Source: an uncultured Flavobacteriaceae bacterium (GTDB lineage Bacteria; Bacteroidota; Bacteroidia; Flavobacteriales; Flavobacteriaceae). Taken from it: DNA of 64,000 nucleotides. Made by a program: the position numbers and the translations under genes. The stretch spans positions 310,001-374,000 of the forward strand of contig CANKZQ010000003.1 in the NCBI GenBank assembly GCA_947488345.1, read 5' to 3'. Shown in pieces: positions 35,579 to 44,503 of the stretch; position 1 is the first letter of the stretch; each line of letters opens with the position of its first letter. The notes under the pieces were generated by a model that was not told the DNA's origin, searched no databases, and was given only the letters and a program-made list of their open reading frames with translations.

Positions 35579-36333
35579 AAATTGTTCTTATTGAAGATGA
35601 GACTCCTGCCATAGAGAAACTCGAACGTTACTTATTGAAATATGATCCAACCTTTGAAATTGTTGCAAAACTCCCTAGTATTTCTAGTGCAGTCGAATGG
35701 TTTGGAAACCCTCAGAATTCTTATGATCTCATCTTTATGGATATTCAATTGTCCGACGGATTAAGCTTTGAAATTTTTAGCCAAATAACCATTGAAAAAC
35801 CTGTTATTTTTATCACCGCCTTTGATGAATATGCCATTGATGCCTTCAAAGTAAATAGTGTAGATTATATTTTAAAACCTGTGACCTTTACGGATCTTTC
35901 TAAGGCACTTCACAAACATGAAAAATTACAAGCGACGTATGGTATTAACCAAGCTGTTGAGAATGTTGCCAAAGTCGTTTCAGAAAAAAAAGTAAAAGAT
36001 CGCTTTTTAGTGCGTCTAGGGAATCATATTCATGCCATAAATACAAGCGACATATCCTTATTTTATGCCGAAGGAAGAACCGTTTTTTTAGTAACCAATG
36101 AACGAAAGAAATTTATTGTTGAGTATAATTTAGAAAAATTGGTAACGTTGTTAGACACCAAATTATTTTATCGTGTCAATCGAACATTTATTGTTCATAT
36201 TAATGCAATCAACGATGTGATCGTCTATTCAAATAGTCGGTTAAAAATCACCCCACATGTTCGATTAGAAAAAGAAATTGTTGTAAGTAGAGAAAAAGTA
36301 GCAAGTTTTAAGAAATGGCTAGAAGGAAACTAA
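35575..36333 (+). CDS. LytTR family response regulator
   Basis: This 252-residue protein has a receiver domain (about 1-120; acidic pocket EDE near residue 8, phospho-acceptor Asp56 in IFMDIQLSDG, and Lys in YILKPV) and a C-terminal LytTR DNA-binding domain (about 142-250, including FYRVNRTFIVHINAINDV). LytTR proteins bind direct repeats and are usually activators. It is the last gene of the three-gene overlapping group and is the expected partner of the kinase at 33501. Confidence 0.95.
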   Translation: MKIVLIEDETPAIEKLERYLLKYDPTFEIVAKLPSISSAVEWFGNPQNSYDLIFMDIQLSDGLSFEIFSQITIEKPVIFITAFDEYAIDAFKVNSVDYILKPVTFTDLSKALHKHEKLQATYGINQAVENVAKVVSEKKVKDRFLVRLGNHIHAINTSDISLFYAEGRTVFLVTNERKKFIVEYNLEKLVTLLDTKLFYRVNRTFIVHINAINDVIVYSNSRLKITPHVRLEKEIVVSREKVASFKKWLEGN

Positions 36334-36368
36334 ATACCCTTATTTAATACTATACAAAAGGCTTCCAA

Positions 36369-37445
36369 TTATACTTGTACCGGTACTGTAATAATAAACT
36401 TTGAGCCAACGTGTAACATAGATTCTACTTTGATAGCCCCACCTAAATTATTCACAATAGTTTGGCATATAGTAAGACCAATACCAGAACCCTTATATTG
36501 TTCTGAGGGATTTAGCTTTACAAATATTTTAAAAATCTTATCTATATCTGATTCAACAATTCCTATACCGTTATCTTCAACAGAAATCAAATGATTACTA
36601 CCTTTCCTTTTGTACGTTATATTAATTTTAGGATCTACATCACTTTTTCTAAATTTAACGGCGTTTGATAACAAATTTTGGAACAATTGATATATTCTAA
36701 CTTTATTCGCCTTAATTACTGGTAGTTTATCAAACTTTAAAGAAACACCATTGCTTAAAATTGAAGCATACATATTTGTTTCTACATCATTAATGGTCTC
36801 ATTTAAATCGACTTCCTCTAATTTGCAACCATTATTGTCAACCGTTGCGTACTCAAGTAGACCACTAATAAGATCGTCTGCGGCGGAGGAAGCAGATTTT
36901 ATATAATCTAAATACGATCTACTTTTATCAGACAAACTTGTACTCTGATCCTTTTCAATAAGGCCAATTAAAAAGTTTATGGTATTCAAAGGTACTTTGA
37001 GATCATGCGATGCGGCATATGCAAATTCGGCCAATTTATCTATCGAGTCGAGTAATAGCTTCTCTGTCTTTTTTAGCTCTGAAATATCTCTTATGATAAC
37101 CACTAAAAATTTGTCACCATTCGAAGTTTTATATAAAGATTTCTTGGTTGATATGATAAACTTATTTCCCAAGGAATCTGTAAAATTTTCAACATTTACA
37201 TTTCCTTGACCAGAAGTTAGAACCGCGATATCTTTTAATCTATAAACATTCGCCTCACTTTCAGGAAAAATATCAAAATCTGTTTTTCCTAATACGTCCT
37301 TTCTTTCAAGACCAAAAAAATCGCACGAAGCGTCATTTAGCATTACAAATTTATGATCTTCATCTTTTACAAAAACTGGATCATTAACATGATTGAGTAT
37401 TCCTTCTAAAAAGCTTATATCTGGCTGACTTAGAGTCGTAAACAT
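36369..37445 (-). CDS. Cytoplasmic PAS-domain histidine kinase
   Basis: This 358-residue hybrid-free histidine kinase has no membrane segments. An N-terminal PAS domain (about 12-125, with DPVFVKDEDHKFVMLNDAS and a PAC-like IIRDISELK end) is followed by HisKA with His147 in AYAASHDLKVPLNTI. The HATPase domain comes next: N-box LFQNLLSNAVKFRK, G1 VEDNGIGI, and G2 GSGIGLTICQTIV. It resembles phytochrome-type and bacteriophytochrome-associated kinases in the H-box region. No response regulator is adjacent, so it is an orphan. It is convergent with the LytTR gene. Confidence 0.92.
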   Translation of the reverse strand: MFTTLSQPDISFLEGILNHVNDPVFVKDEDHKFVMLNDASCDFFGLERKDVLGKTDFDIFPESEANVYRLKDIAVLTSGQGNVNVENFTDSLGNKFIISTKKSLYKTSNGDKFLVVIIRDISELKKTEKLLLDSIDKLAEFAYAASHDLKVPLNTINFLIGLIEKDQSTSLSDKSRSYLDYIKSASSAADDLISGLLEYATVDNNGCKLEEVDLNETINDVETNMYASILSNGVSLKFDKLPVIKANKVRIYQLFQNLLSNAVKFRKSDVDPKINITYKRKGSNHLISVEDNGIGIVESDIDKIFKIFVKLNPSEQYKGSGIGLTICQTIVNNLGGAIKVESMLHVGSKFIITVPVQV

Positions 37446-37457
37446 TGTTAAATTTAT

Positions 37458-37477
37458 GATTTTTTATTCAAAAAATC
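37458..37477. terminator. AT-rich hairpin at the end of the arg operon
   Basis: GATTTTTT-ATTC-AAAAAATC is a perfect 8-bp stem with a 4-base loop and overlaps the argH stop codon. The stem is AT-only, so it is a weak terminator candidate at best. Confidence 0.4.
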
Positions 37478-38753
37478 AAGTTTCAGGAAACTTCGCACGT
37501 ATCTTATCCAAAGACAAATTATGGATACTTCCAATATGAGTATGTCTTTTCGTAGTATCTGGGATATACGTACCGTTCATAACGTTATTTCCTACTTGCT
37601 GGTATGCCTCTCTAAAAGACATCCCTTCTTCCACTTTTGTGTTTATGTTATCAACTGTAAACAAATACTTGTACTTTTCATCATTCAAGTCGATTTTTTT
37701 CACAATGATCTGTTGAATAGCATAGTTAAAAATATCTAAGACATCTTTTACTTCCGAAATAGCATTCATCATGTTTTCTTTTAACAACTGAAAATCTCGA
37801 TGATAGCCGCTCGGCAAATTATTTGTAATCAACATCATTTCTGTTTGCAGTGCTTGAATTTTATTACACTTTCCTCGAATCAGTTCGAACACATCTGGGT
37901 TTTTCTTATGAGGCATGATACTACTACCGGTCGTCAGTTCATCGGGAAATGAAATAAAGTCAAAATTCTGACTCATATACAAACATATATCCATAGCAAA
38001 TCTGGATAAGGTACTACACAAACCTCCTAATACTGCCGCAATAGTACGTTCATTTTTACCTCTACCCATCTGGGCAGCCACAACGTTATATTTTAATGTT
38101 GAAAAACCTAATTCCTTCGTCGTAAATTCTCTATCAATTGGAAATGAACTACCATATCCTGCTGCTGACCCTAATGGATTTTGATCAATTATTTTTAAAG
38201 CAGCTTCTAATAAATACACATCGTCTATTAGCAGTTCTGCGTAGGAAGAAAACCACAATCCAAAAGAGGAAGGCATCGCCACCTGCAAATGCGTATAACC
38301 GGGCAATAGTTGCTCTTTATGAGTTTCCGCCAAACTGACTAATGTGTCAAATAACAATTTAACTTTATCGTTTACCATCGTTAAATTGTCTTTGTAATAT
38401 AATTGTAGGGCTACCAACACTTGATCATTTCTTGATCGAGCTGTATGTATTTTTTTACCTACCTCCCCATATGTTTTCGTGAGTTCAAATTCTATTTTAG
38501 AGTGCACATCTTCAAACTGAGATTCAATAGAAAATGTACCCTCGTCAATCTGTTGTTTAAGCATCTTTAGTCCATCTTCCAGTTGTGCCAACTCTTCATC
38601 GGTAATGATTTGAATTTTGGCTAACATTTTGGCATGTGCCAAAGAAGCTTGCACGTCATAAGCCGCAATATCCATATCCAGTTCTCGGTCATTTCCAACA
38701 GTGAATTGTTCTATTTTTTTATCAATGCTAATACCTTTATCCCAGAGTTTCAT
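37476..38753 (-). CDS. argH: Argininosuccinate lyase ArgH
   Basis: This 425-residue enzyme splits argininosuccinate into arginine and fumarate, the last step of arginine synthesis. Family signatures are HTARSRNDQV near residue 88, PGYTHLQVAMPSSFG, and the fumarase/ASL signature GSSIMPHKKNPD around residue 275, with its catalytic Ser loop. Length is slightly below the 450-460 of many homologues because the C-terminal region is shorter. It is the last gene of the arginine operon, 30 bases after the M20 deacylase gene. Confidence 0.96.
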   Translation of the reverse strand: MKLWDKGISIDKKIEQFTVGNDRELDMDIAAYDVQASLAHAKMLAKIQIITDEELAQLEDGLKMLKQQIDEGTFSIESQFEDVHSKIEFELTKTYGEVGKKIHTARSRNDQVLVALQLYYKDNLTMVNDKVKLLFDTLVSLAETHKEQLLPGYTHLQVAMPSSFGLWFSSYAELLIDDVYLLEAALKIIDQNPLGSAAGYGSSFPIDREFTTKELGFSTLKYNVVAAQMGRGKNERTIAAVLGGLCSTLSRFAMDICLYMSQNFDFISFPDELTTGSSIMPHKKNPDVFELIRGKCNKIQALQTEMMLITNNLPSGYHRDFQLLKENMMNAISEVKDVLDIFNYAIQQIIVKKIDLNDEKYKYLFTVDNINTKVEEGMSFREAYQQVGNNVMNGTYIPDTTKRHTHIGSIHNLSLDKIRAKFPET

Positions 38754-38783
38754 TTTCTCAAATTTTTATTCTTAAAATGTAGA

Positions 38784-39845
38784 TTACACTACTTTTTCCA
38801 ATAGTTCAATATATATACTGATACCTTCCTCAATTTCGTTTATATAAATAAATTCATCGGCCGAATGTGACCTTGTACTATCACCAGGGCCTAATTTTAG
38901 AGAAGGACAACTTAGTACCGACTGATCTGATAAGGTTGGAGATCCATACGTTTTACGTCCTATAGCTAGTCCAGCTTGCACCAATGCATGATCAACTGGT
39001 ATAGAAGATGAATTCAGTGATAATCCTCTAGGAACCATCGAATCGCAAGGCGAACTAAGAATCAAAATATCGGCGATTTCTTGGTTACTATAACAGTCAT
39101 TCACTCGCACATCAATAACCATGCTTACTTCAGAGGGCACTGCATTATGTTGTTTCCCAGCGTTGACCTGTGTTACAGTCATTTTCACTGCGCCTAGTGC
39201 TTCTGATTTCTTTTCAAAAGAAAAATCATCAAACCATTTTAAGACGTCAATCAGTTTATAAATTGGATTATTATCATTTGGATGTGCGGCATGGCTTGGG
39301 GTGCCTTTTACCAGCGCATCAAAAACCACCAATCCTTTTTCGGCTACAGCCAGGTGCATTAATGTAGGTTCTCCAACAATCGCAACATCTATATCCGGAA
39401 TCACTGAAAGCATGCTATTCAATCCGTTATCTCCACTACTTTCTTCTTCTGCTGAGGCCACGAGTACCATGTTGTACTTTAAATCCTCCCTTCCATAAAA
39501 ATACACAAATGTAGCCATGAGTGACACCAAACATCCGCCTGCATCGTTACTTCCTAGACCATATAATCTACCTCCTTCAACTGTCGCTTTAAACGGGTCT
39601 TTTGAATATCCATTATTTGGTTTTACAGTATCGTGATGTGAGTTTAATAATAAGGTCGGCTTCTGCTCATCGAAATACTTGTTAACCGCCCAGATATTGT
39701 TATTTTCTCGTTTCCACGGAATATCGTAAGAACTCAACCAACTTTCAATATGCATAGCCGTTTGGTCCTCTTCGGAAGAAAAGGAAGGTGTTTCAATTAA
39801 TTTTTTCAGTAAATCAATTGCACTTTGTGTAATTTTTTCTACCAT
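38784..39845 (-). CDS. argE: M20 family N-acyl-ornithine/citrulline deacylase (ArgE-like)
   Basis: This 353-residue zinc hydrolase of family M20 has metal ligands in LLLNSHHDTVKP (His) and LGSNDAGGCLV (Asp). The catalytic glutamate pair is in SAEEESSGDNG, with another ligand in GEPTLMH. Because the carbamoyltransferase here acts on N-acyl-ornithine, this enzyme most likely removes the acyl group from N-acetyl- or N-succinyl-citrulline before ArgG, not from N-acetylornithine. It overlaps argB by one base. Confidence 0.88.
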   Translation of the reverse strand: MVEKITQSAIDLLKKLIETPSFSSEEDQTAMHIESWLSSYDIPWKRENNNIWAVNKYFDEQKPTLLLNSHHDTVKPNNGYSKDPFKATVEGGRLYGLGSNDAGGCLVSLMATFVYFYGREDLKYNMVLVASAEEESSGDNGLNSMLSVIPDIDVAIVGEPTLMHLAVAEKGLVVFDALVKGTPSHAAHPNDNNPIYKLIDVLKWFDDFSFEKKSEALGAVKMTVTQVNAGKQHNAVPSEVSMVIDVRVNDCYSNQEIADILILSSPCDSMVPRGLSLNSSSIPVDHALVQAGLAIGRKTYGSPTLSDQSVLSCPSLKLGPGDSTRSHSADEFIYINEIEEGISIYIELLEKVV

Positions 39846-40621
39846 TATTTCTGTATTGTAGTGAATTTACTATTGGTATCGAAAAGCATACTTGGCTTTC
39901 CAATGCAAACCTTAGATACATTCTTTTTAATTGCATTAAAACAATTGATCAATTTTGGTAACATTCCGTCATGAATGATCAGTTCATCAATTAGTTTTTG
40001 ATAATTCTTAGTATCAATGCGTTGAATAACCGAATCATCATCATTGACATCTAACAGCACCCCATTTTTTTCAAAACAGTAATATAATTCTGTGATGTAT
40101 TGTTTCGCAAATGCTCCTGCCAGTTCGGAGGCAATTGTATCGGCGTTGGTATTTAATAATTGTCCTTTTTCATCATGTGTTATGGCACAAAACACAGGTG
40201 TAATAGAGTGTTCTAATAACAATGACAAAATGCTAGTATTTACTTTTGACACATCTCCTACAAAACCAAAATCAACCGCTCCTATTGGTCTTTTTGTGGA
40301 TACAATTGTATTAGCGTCTACTCCAGAAAACCCTATCGCATTGCACTTATTTGCTTGTAATTTTGCGGTGATATTTTTATTGATTTTTCCGGCATACACC
40401 ATAGTAACTATATCTAATGTAGGTGCGTCTGTGATACGTCGACCATTTGTCATCTTAACCTCAACATTCATTTTTTCCATGAGTTTGGAAGCTGATTTCC
40501 CTCCTCCATGCACAAGAATTTTTGGAGCTTTAATCTTAGCAAAATCACGTAAAAAAGAATCTAATGCTAGTTCATCGTCAATAATATTACCTCCAATTTT
40601 TATCACTTTTACTGTTTTCAT
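39845..40621 (-). CDS. argB: Acetylglutamate kinase ArgB
   Basis: This 258-residue amino-acid kinase phosphorylates N-acylglutamate, the second step of arginine synthesis. The glycine-rich N-terminus is VIKIGGNIID, the acyl-glutamate loop is ILVHGGGKSASKLMEK, and NTNADTIASELAGAFAKQ is the nucleotide-binding stretch. It lacks the N-terminal helix of arginine-sensitive hexameric forms, so direct feedback by arginine is less likely. It overlaps argF' by 4 bases and argE by one. Confidence 0.94.
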   Translation of the reverse strand: MKTVKVIKIGGNIIDDELALDSFLRDFAKIKAPKILVHGGGKSASKLMEKMNVEVKMTNGRRITDAPTLDIVTMVYAGKINKNITAKLQANKCNAIGFSGVDANTIVSTKRPIGAVDFGFVGDVSKVNTSILSLLLEHSITPVFCAITHDEKGQLLNTNADTIASELAGAFAKQYITELYYCFEKNGVLLDVNDDDSVIQRIDTKNYQKLIDELIIHDGMLPKLINCFNAIKKNVSKVCIGKPSMLFDTNSKFTTIQK

Positions 40622-41559
40622 AACTGAAGCTCTTTTAACAGATGTTTTAATACAACTTGTGCCGCATATGTTCTATTGCTTGCTTGTGAAATGACCACAG
40701 AATTCTCACTATCTAATACGGCATCTTCAACAACAACATTTCTCCGAACCGGCAAACAATGCATAAATTTAGCCGCGGTTAATTTCTCCTTAGTGATCAT
40801 CCAATTCGTATCCTCGCACAATACCTTTCCATAATTCTCGTAGTTACTCCAATTTTTTACATATACAAAATCGGCATCTTTCAACCCTTCAAACTGATCG
40901 TAGAATATGGGTGTATCTTTTGTAATATCTGAGTTCAACTCATATCCTTCCGGATGTGTAATCGAAAAGTCTACATCTGATTGCTGCATCATCTGAACAA
41001 ATGAATTCGCCACGGCATGCGGCAATGCCTTTGGATGTGGTGCCCAGGACAATACAACTTTGGGTCTTTTTTTAGTTTTCAATTCCTCAATGGTAATGGC
41101 ATCAGTCAACGCCTGCAAGGGATGTCCTGTAGCACTTTCCATATTTATAATTGGCACACTAGCATAGTTGATAAAACTATTGAGAATCCATTCAGATTCA
41201 TCTTTTCTTTTGTCAGTTAAACTAGGAAATGCTCTCACTGCAATAACATCAGCATATTGAGAAATCACCTGAGCAGCATCTTTAATATGCTCAGTGGTAT
41301 CAAAATTCATTACAGCTCCATCTTCAAATTCTAGATTCCAAGTATCATTCACATTTAATACCATTACTTCCATCCCCAAATTTTTAGCTGCTTTTTCAGT
41401 GCTCAATCTGGTTCTTAGGCTGGCATTAAAGAATAACATTATTAAGGTTTTGTTCTTTCCCAATTCTTTAAATGAAAATGGTGCTTTCTTTAATTCAATA
41501 GCTTGCTGAACTGTTTCATCGAGATTTGAAATATCATATATGTCCGTATACTTTTTCAT
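40618..41559 (-). CDS. argF': N-acyl-L-ornithine carbamoyltransferase (ArgF')
   Basis: This 313-residue carbamoyltransferase is of the N-acetylornithine/N-succinylornithine class. Instead of the STRTR of ordinary ornithine carbamoyltransferase it has SLRTRLST near residue 47. WAPHPKALPHAVANSF and KFMHCLPVRRNV are further marks of the class. The residue that separates the two substrate types (Glu92 in the Xanthomonas N-acetyl enzyme, Pro90 in the Bacteroides N-succinyl enzyme, from memory) aligns with Thr89 in the context NFDTTEHI. The acyl group is therefore not settled by sequence. It overlaps argD and argB by 4 bases each. Confidence 0.92.
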   Translation of the reverse strand: MKKYTDIYDISNLDETVQQAIELKKAPFSFKELGKNKTLIMLFFNASLRTRLSTEKAAKNLGMEVMVLNVNDTWNLEFEDGAVMNFDTTEHIKDAAQVISQYADVIAVRAFPSLTDKRKDESEWILNSFINYASVPIINMESATGHPLQALTDAITIEELKTKKRPKVVLSWAPHPKALPHAVANSFVQMMQQSDVDFSITHPEGYELNSDITKDTPIFYDQFEGLKDADFVYVKNWSNYENYGKVLCEDTNWMITKEKLTAAKFMHCLPVRRNVVVEDAVLDSENSVVISQASNRTYAAQVVLKHLLKELQL

Positions 41560-42680
41560 AATTCTTCTTTTAAAGCTTCAAAGAGCAAATCGATATGTGC
41601 TGTTTGCACAGTTAGCGGCGGTAATATTCTTAACAAATTGGGGTTCTTTGCACTCCCTGTAAAAATTCGATGTTTATGAATGAGTTTCTTTCTCAACTCA
41701 CTTACCGGAAAATCAAACTCTAAACCCAACATTAAACCTCGTCCTTTTAGATTCTTAAATTTGGGTAAACTTTTCGTTTGTTCAATAAAGTAAGTAGATA
41801 CAGCTTTCGCATTTTCCATAAGATGCTCTTGTTCTAAAACATCCAACACCGCTAGCGACGCCATACACGCTAAATGGTTTCCCCCAAAAGTGGTACCCAA
41901 CATACCAAATGAAGCTTCTATGGTAGGATGTATCAAGATACCTCCAATCGGAAAACCATTACCCATCCCTTTAGCAATTGAAATAATATGGGGCCGTATC
42001 TCGTGTTTTTGAAAAGCAAAAAAGTCACCCGTTCGGCCAAAACCCGATTGTACTTCATCTGCAATTAGAAGTGCGTTATATGTACGTGCTAAACGTTCTA
42101 AACCCTTATAGAATCCTGTTTCAACTTCATCTAACCCACCAACGCCTTGAATACATTCAACGATGATGGCACAAACATCTCCTCCTTTTAAAGAATTTTC
42201 TACTCCAGTTAAATCTCCCAATTCAAAAAAATCTACTTCTTGCTGCGCATTTATTGGAGCGATAATTTTTAGATTATCCGTAGCAGCTACTGCTGCCGAG
42301 GTTCTACCGTGAAATGAATTCTTAAAGGCTATAACTTTCTTTTTTTGCGTATGAAAAGAGGCCAATTTTAAGGCGTTCTCATTAGCCTCAGCACCAGAAT
42401 TACATAAAAACAGCTGATAACCGTCACATCCAGAAATAGATTCTAATTTTGTTGATAATTCACGTTGTAATGGGTTCTGAATAGAATTACTATAAAAGCC
42501 AAGCTTACCAACTTGCTCGCTTATATTTTTAACATAGGTTGGATGCGAATGCCCGATTGAAATAACTGCATGCCCTCCGTAGAGATCAAGGTATTTGGTG
42601 CCATTTTCATCATATATAAATACATCTTCCCCCTTTACTGGAGTCACATCAAATAGTGGATATACATCAAACAAACTCAT
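41556..42680 (-). CDS. argD: N-acyl-ornithine aminotransferase ArgD
   Basis: This 374-residue class III PLP aminotransferase converts N-acylglutamate semialdehyde to N-acyl-ornithine. PLP-binding features are LCNSGAEANENALKLA, FHGRTSAAVA, LLIADEVQSGFGRTG with the conserved Asp, and ISIAKGMGNGFPIGG, where the Schiff-base Lys is in AKGMGNG. Length is a little shorter than the E. coli enzyme (406). It overlaps proC and argF' by 4 bases. Confidence 0.95.
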   Translation of the reverse strand: MSLFDVYPLFDVTPVKGEDVFIYDENGTKYLDLYGGHAVISIGHSHPTYVKNISEQVGKLGFYSNSIQNPLQRELSTKLESISGCDGYQLFLCNSGAEANENALKLASFHTQKKKVIAFKNSFHGRTSAAVAATDNLKIIAPINAQQEVDFFELGDLTGVENSLKGGDVCAIIVECIQGVGGLDEVETGFYKGLERLARTYNALLIADEVQSGFGRTGDFFAFQKHEIRPHIISIAKGMGNGFPIGGILIHPTIEASFGMLGTTFGGNHLACMASLAVLDVLEQEHLMENAKAVSTYFIEQTKSLPKFKNLKGRGLMLGLEFDFPVSELRKKLIHKHRIFTGSAKNPNLLRILPPLTVQTAHIDLLFEALKEEL

Positions 42681-43477
42681 AACTGTTCTGTTTTAATCGA
42701 ATTAATTTTTTGAAACGAAGACACCATACCTTGAATCAATGAAGAACTCAGCCCTTTGTGCTCCATTTCATTTAATCCTTCAATCGTACAGCCTCTCGGT
42801 GTTGTCACTTTATCTATTTCTTGTTCGGGATGGTTCCCTGAAGCAATCAATAAACTGGCCGCTCCTTCAGAAGTATGCATTGCCAATTCTTGTGCCTCCT
42901 TGGCATCAAATCCTAACTGAATTGCCGCTTGGGTGGTCGCACGTATGAGGCGCATCCAAAAAGCAATACCGCTTGCACAAACAACCGTAGCCGCTTGCAT
43001 TTGTGTTTCAGGAATTGCCATTGAATTTCCTAAGCGGTTAAATATTGCTTCGGCTATTTTTATACGCTTTTTTCCCATTTCATTGCTGCATATACAGGTC
43101 ATAGATTTGCCTACAGCAATAGCAGTATTTGGCATGGCTCTAATTACAAATTGATCTTGACCTACTATGGCCTCTATCTTAGCTATTGAATAGCCTGTAA
43201 TCGTAGAGATCAGTACATGCTTATCAGTTAAAATTGGTTGTATTTCGTGTAAAATGGCCTCAAAATGTCTGGGCTGAACAGCAAAGATGAGTATATCTGA
43301 ATTCTTTACAGCCTCCTCATTATTACTTGTTAAAATAACATCCTTATGATCTTCAAAAGTGTTAATTTTTCCTATCGTCCTTTTCGTCAAGTATAAACTT
43401 GTAATAGCATCTGTAGTGATTAATCCTTTAGCGATTGCCATTCCTAAGTTTCCCGCTCCTATAATTGCGATTTTCAT
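42677..43477 (-). CDS. proC: Pyrroline-5-carboxylate reductase ProC
   Basis: This 266-residue NAD(P)H-dependent enzyme makes proline from pyrroline-5-carboxylate. The nucleotide motif IAIIGAGNLGMAIAKGL is at 2-18, IFAVQPRHFEAIL is typical, and the C-terminal signature GASLLIASGNHPEQEIDKVT with TPRGCTIEGLNEM is diagnostic. It is embedded in the arginine operon, where glutamate semialdehyde chemistry is shared between proline and arginine synthesis. It lies 48 bases after argC and overlaps argD by 4. Confidence 0.95.
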   Translation of the reverse strand: MKIAIIGAGNLGMAIAKGLITTDAITSLYLTKRTIGKINTFEDHKDVILTSNNEEAVKNSDILIFAVQPRHFEAILHEIQPILTDKHVLISTITGYSIAKIEAIVGQDQFVIRAMPNTAIAVGKSMTCICSNEMGKKRIKIAEAIFNRLGNSMAIPETQMQAATVVCASGIAFWMRLIRATTQAAIQLGFDAKEAQELAMHTSEGAASLLIASGNHPEQEIDKVTTPRGCTIEGLNEMEHKGLSSSLIQGMVSSFQKINSIKTEQL

Positions 43478-43525
43478 AATATTTCTTCTATTTTTTGAAT
43501 TGTATGTTGGTTAACTCATCAAGAC

Positions 43526-44503
43526 TTAAAAAAAGTTCGCTTTTAAATTTAGTCCTTCTGCTTCTGCGAAACCAAATAGTAAATTCATATTTTGAATGGC
43601 CTGCCCAGAGGCACCCTTCAACAAATTATCAATACAACTCGTTATCAGCAATGTGTTCTTGTGTTTGTGCAGATGAATCAAACATTTATTGGTATTCACG
43701 ACCTGCTTTAAATGTAATTCACCATCAGATACAAATGTAAAAGCAGCATCTTTATAATAGGAATTATACAGTTCGTTTGCTTCTTTCAGCGTCCCTTTAA
43801 AATTAGTATATGCCGTTGCAAAAATACCTCTCGAAAAATTTCCTCGGTTTGGCATAAAATAAAGTTCAGAAACACTAGTTTCTTGCAACTGACTTAGTGA
43901 TTGATTGATTTCATCTAAATGCTGATGTTTAAAGGGTTTGTAATAAGAAAAATTATTATCTCTCCAGGTGAAATGCGTTGTTTTAGACAATGAAGTACCT
44001 GCACCTGTAGCTCCGGTGACCGCATTGATATGCACTGCTTCTTGAATTAAATTTGATTTTGCCAAAGGCAGTAAAGCCAATTGAATTGCCGTTGCAAAAC
44101 ATCCCGGATTCGCTATGTATTGGGCAGTTTTTATCGTTTCTTTTTGTAATTCAGGTAATCCATAAATAAACGTCTTACCATTAAACAATTGGTCTTTCTC
44201 CAATCTAAAATCATTACTCAAATCAATAATTTTAGTATGCTCTAAAACCATATGACCTTCTAAAAAAGCTTTCGAATTTCCATGTCCTAAACATAAAAAC
44301 AGTACATCAATATCTTGCTCAATAGTATCCGTAAATAGCATCTCGGTAGATCCAATTAAGTCCTGATGTACGCTATTTATTTTATTTCCAGCATTTGAGG
44401 TGCTATAGACAAATTTAATTGCTGCTTTTCGATGATTCAATAGCAGTCTGATTAATTCGCCGGCTGTATAACCTGCGCCTCCAATGATTCCAACTTGTAT
44501 CAT
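43526..44503 (-). CDS. argC: N-acetyl-gamma-glutamyl-phosphate reductase ArgC
   Basis: This 325-residue NADPH-dependent reductase makes N-acylglutamate semialdehyde. It begins QVGIIGGAGYTAGELIRLL (dinucleotide motif). The active-site Cys is in YIANPGCFATAIQLAL (about residue 133), and GATGAGTSLSKTTHF follows. It directly abuts argG (no gap). Confidence 0.96.
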   Translation of the reverse strand: MIQVGIIGGAGYTAGELIRLLLNHRKAAIKFVYSTSNAGNKINSVHQDLIGSTEMLFTDTIEQDIDVLFLCLGHGNSKAFLEGHMVLEHTKIIDLSNDFRLEKDQLFNGKTFIYGLPELQKETIKTAQYIANPGCFATAIQLALLPLAKSNLIQEAVHINAVTGATGAGTSLSKTTHFTWRDNNFSYYKPFKHQHLDEINQSLSQLQETSVSELYFMPNRGNFSRGIFATAYTNFKGTLKEANELYNSYYKDAAFTFVSDGELHLKQVVNTNKCLIHLHKHKNTLLITSCIDNLLKGASGQAIQNMNLLFGFAEAEGLNLKANFF

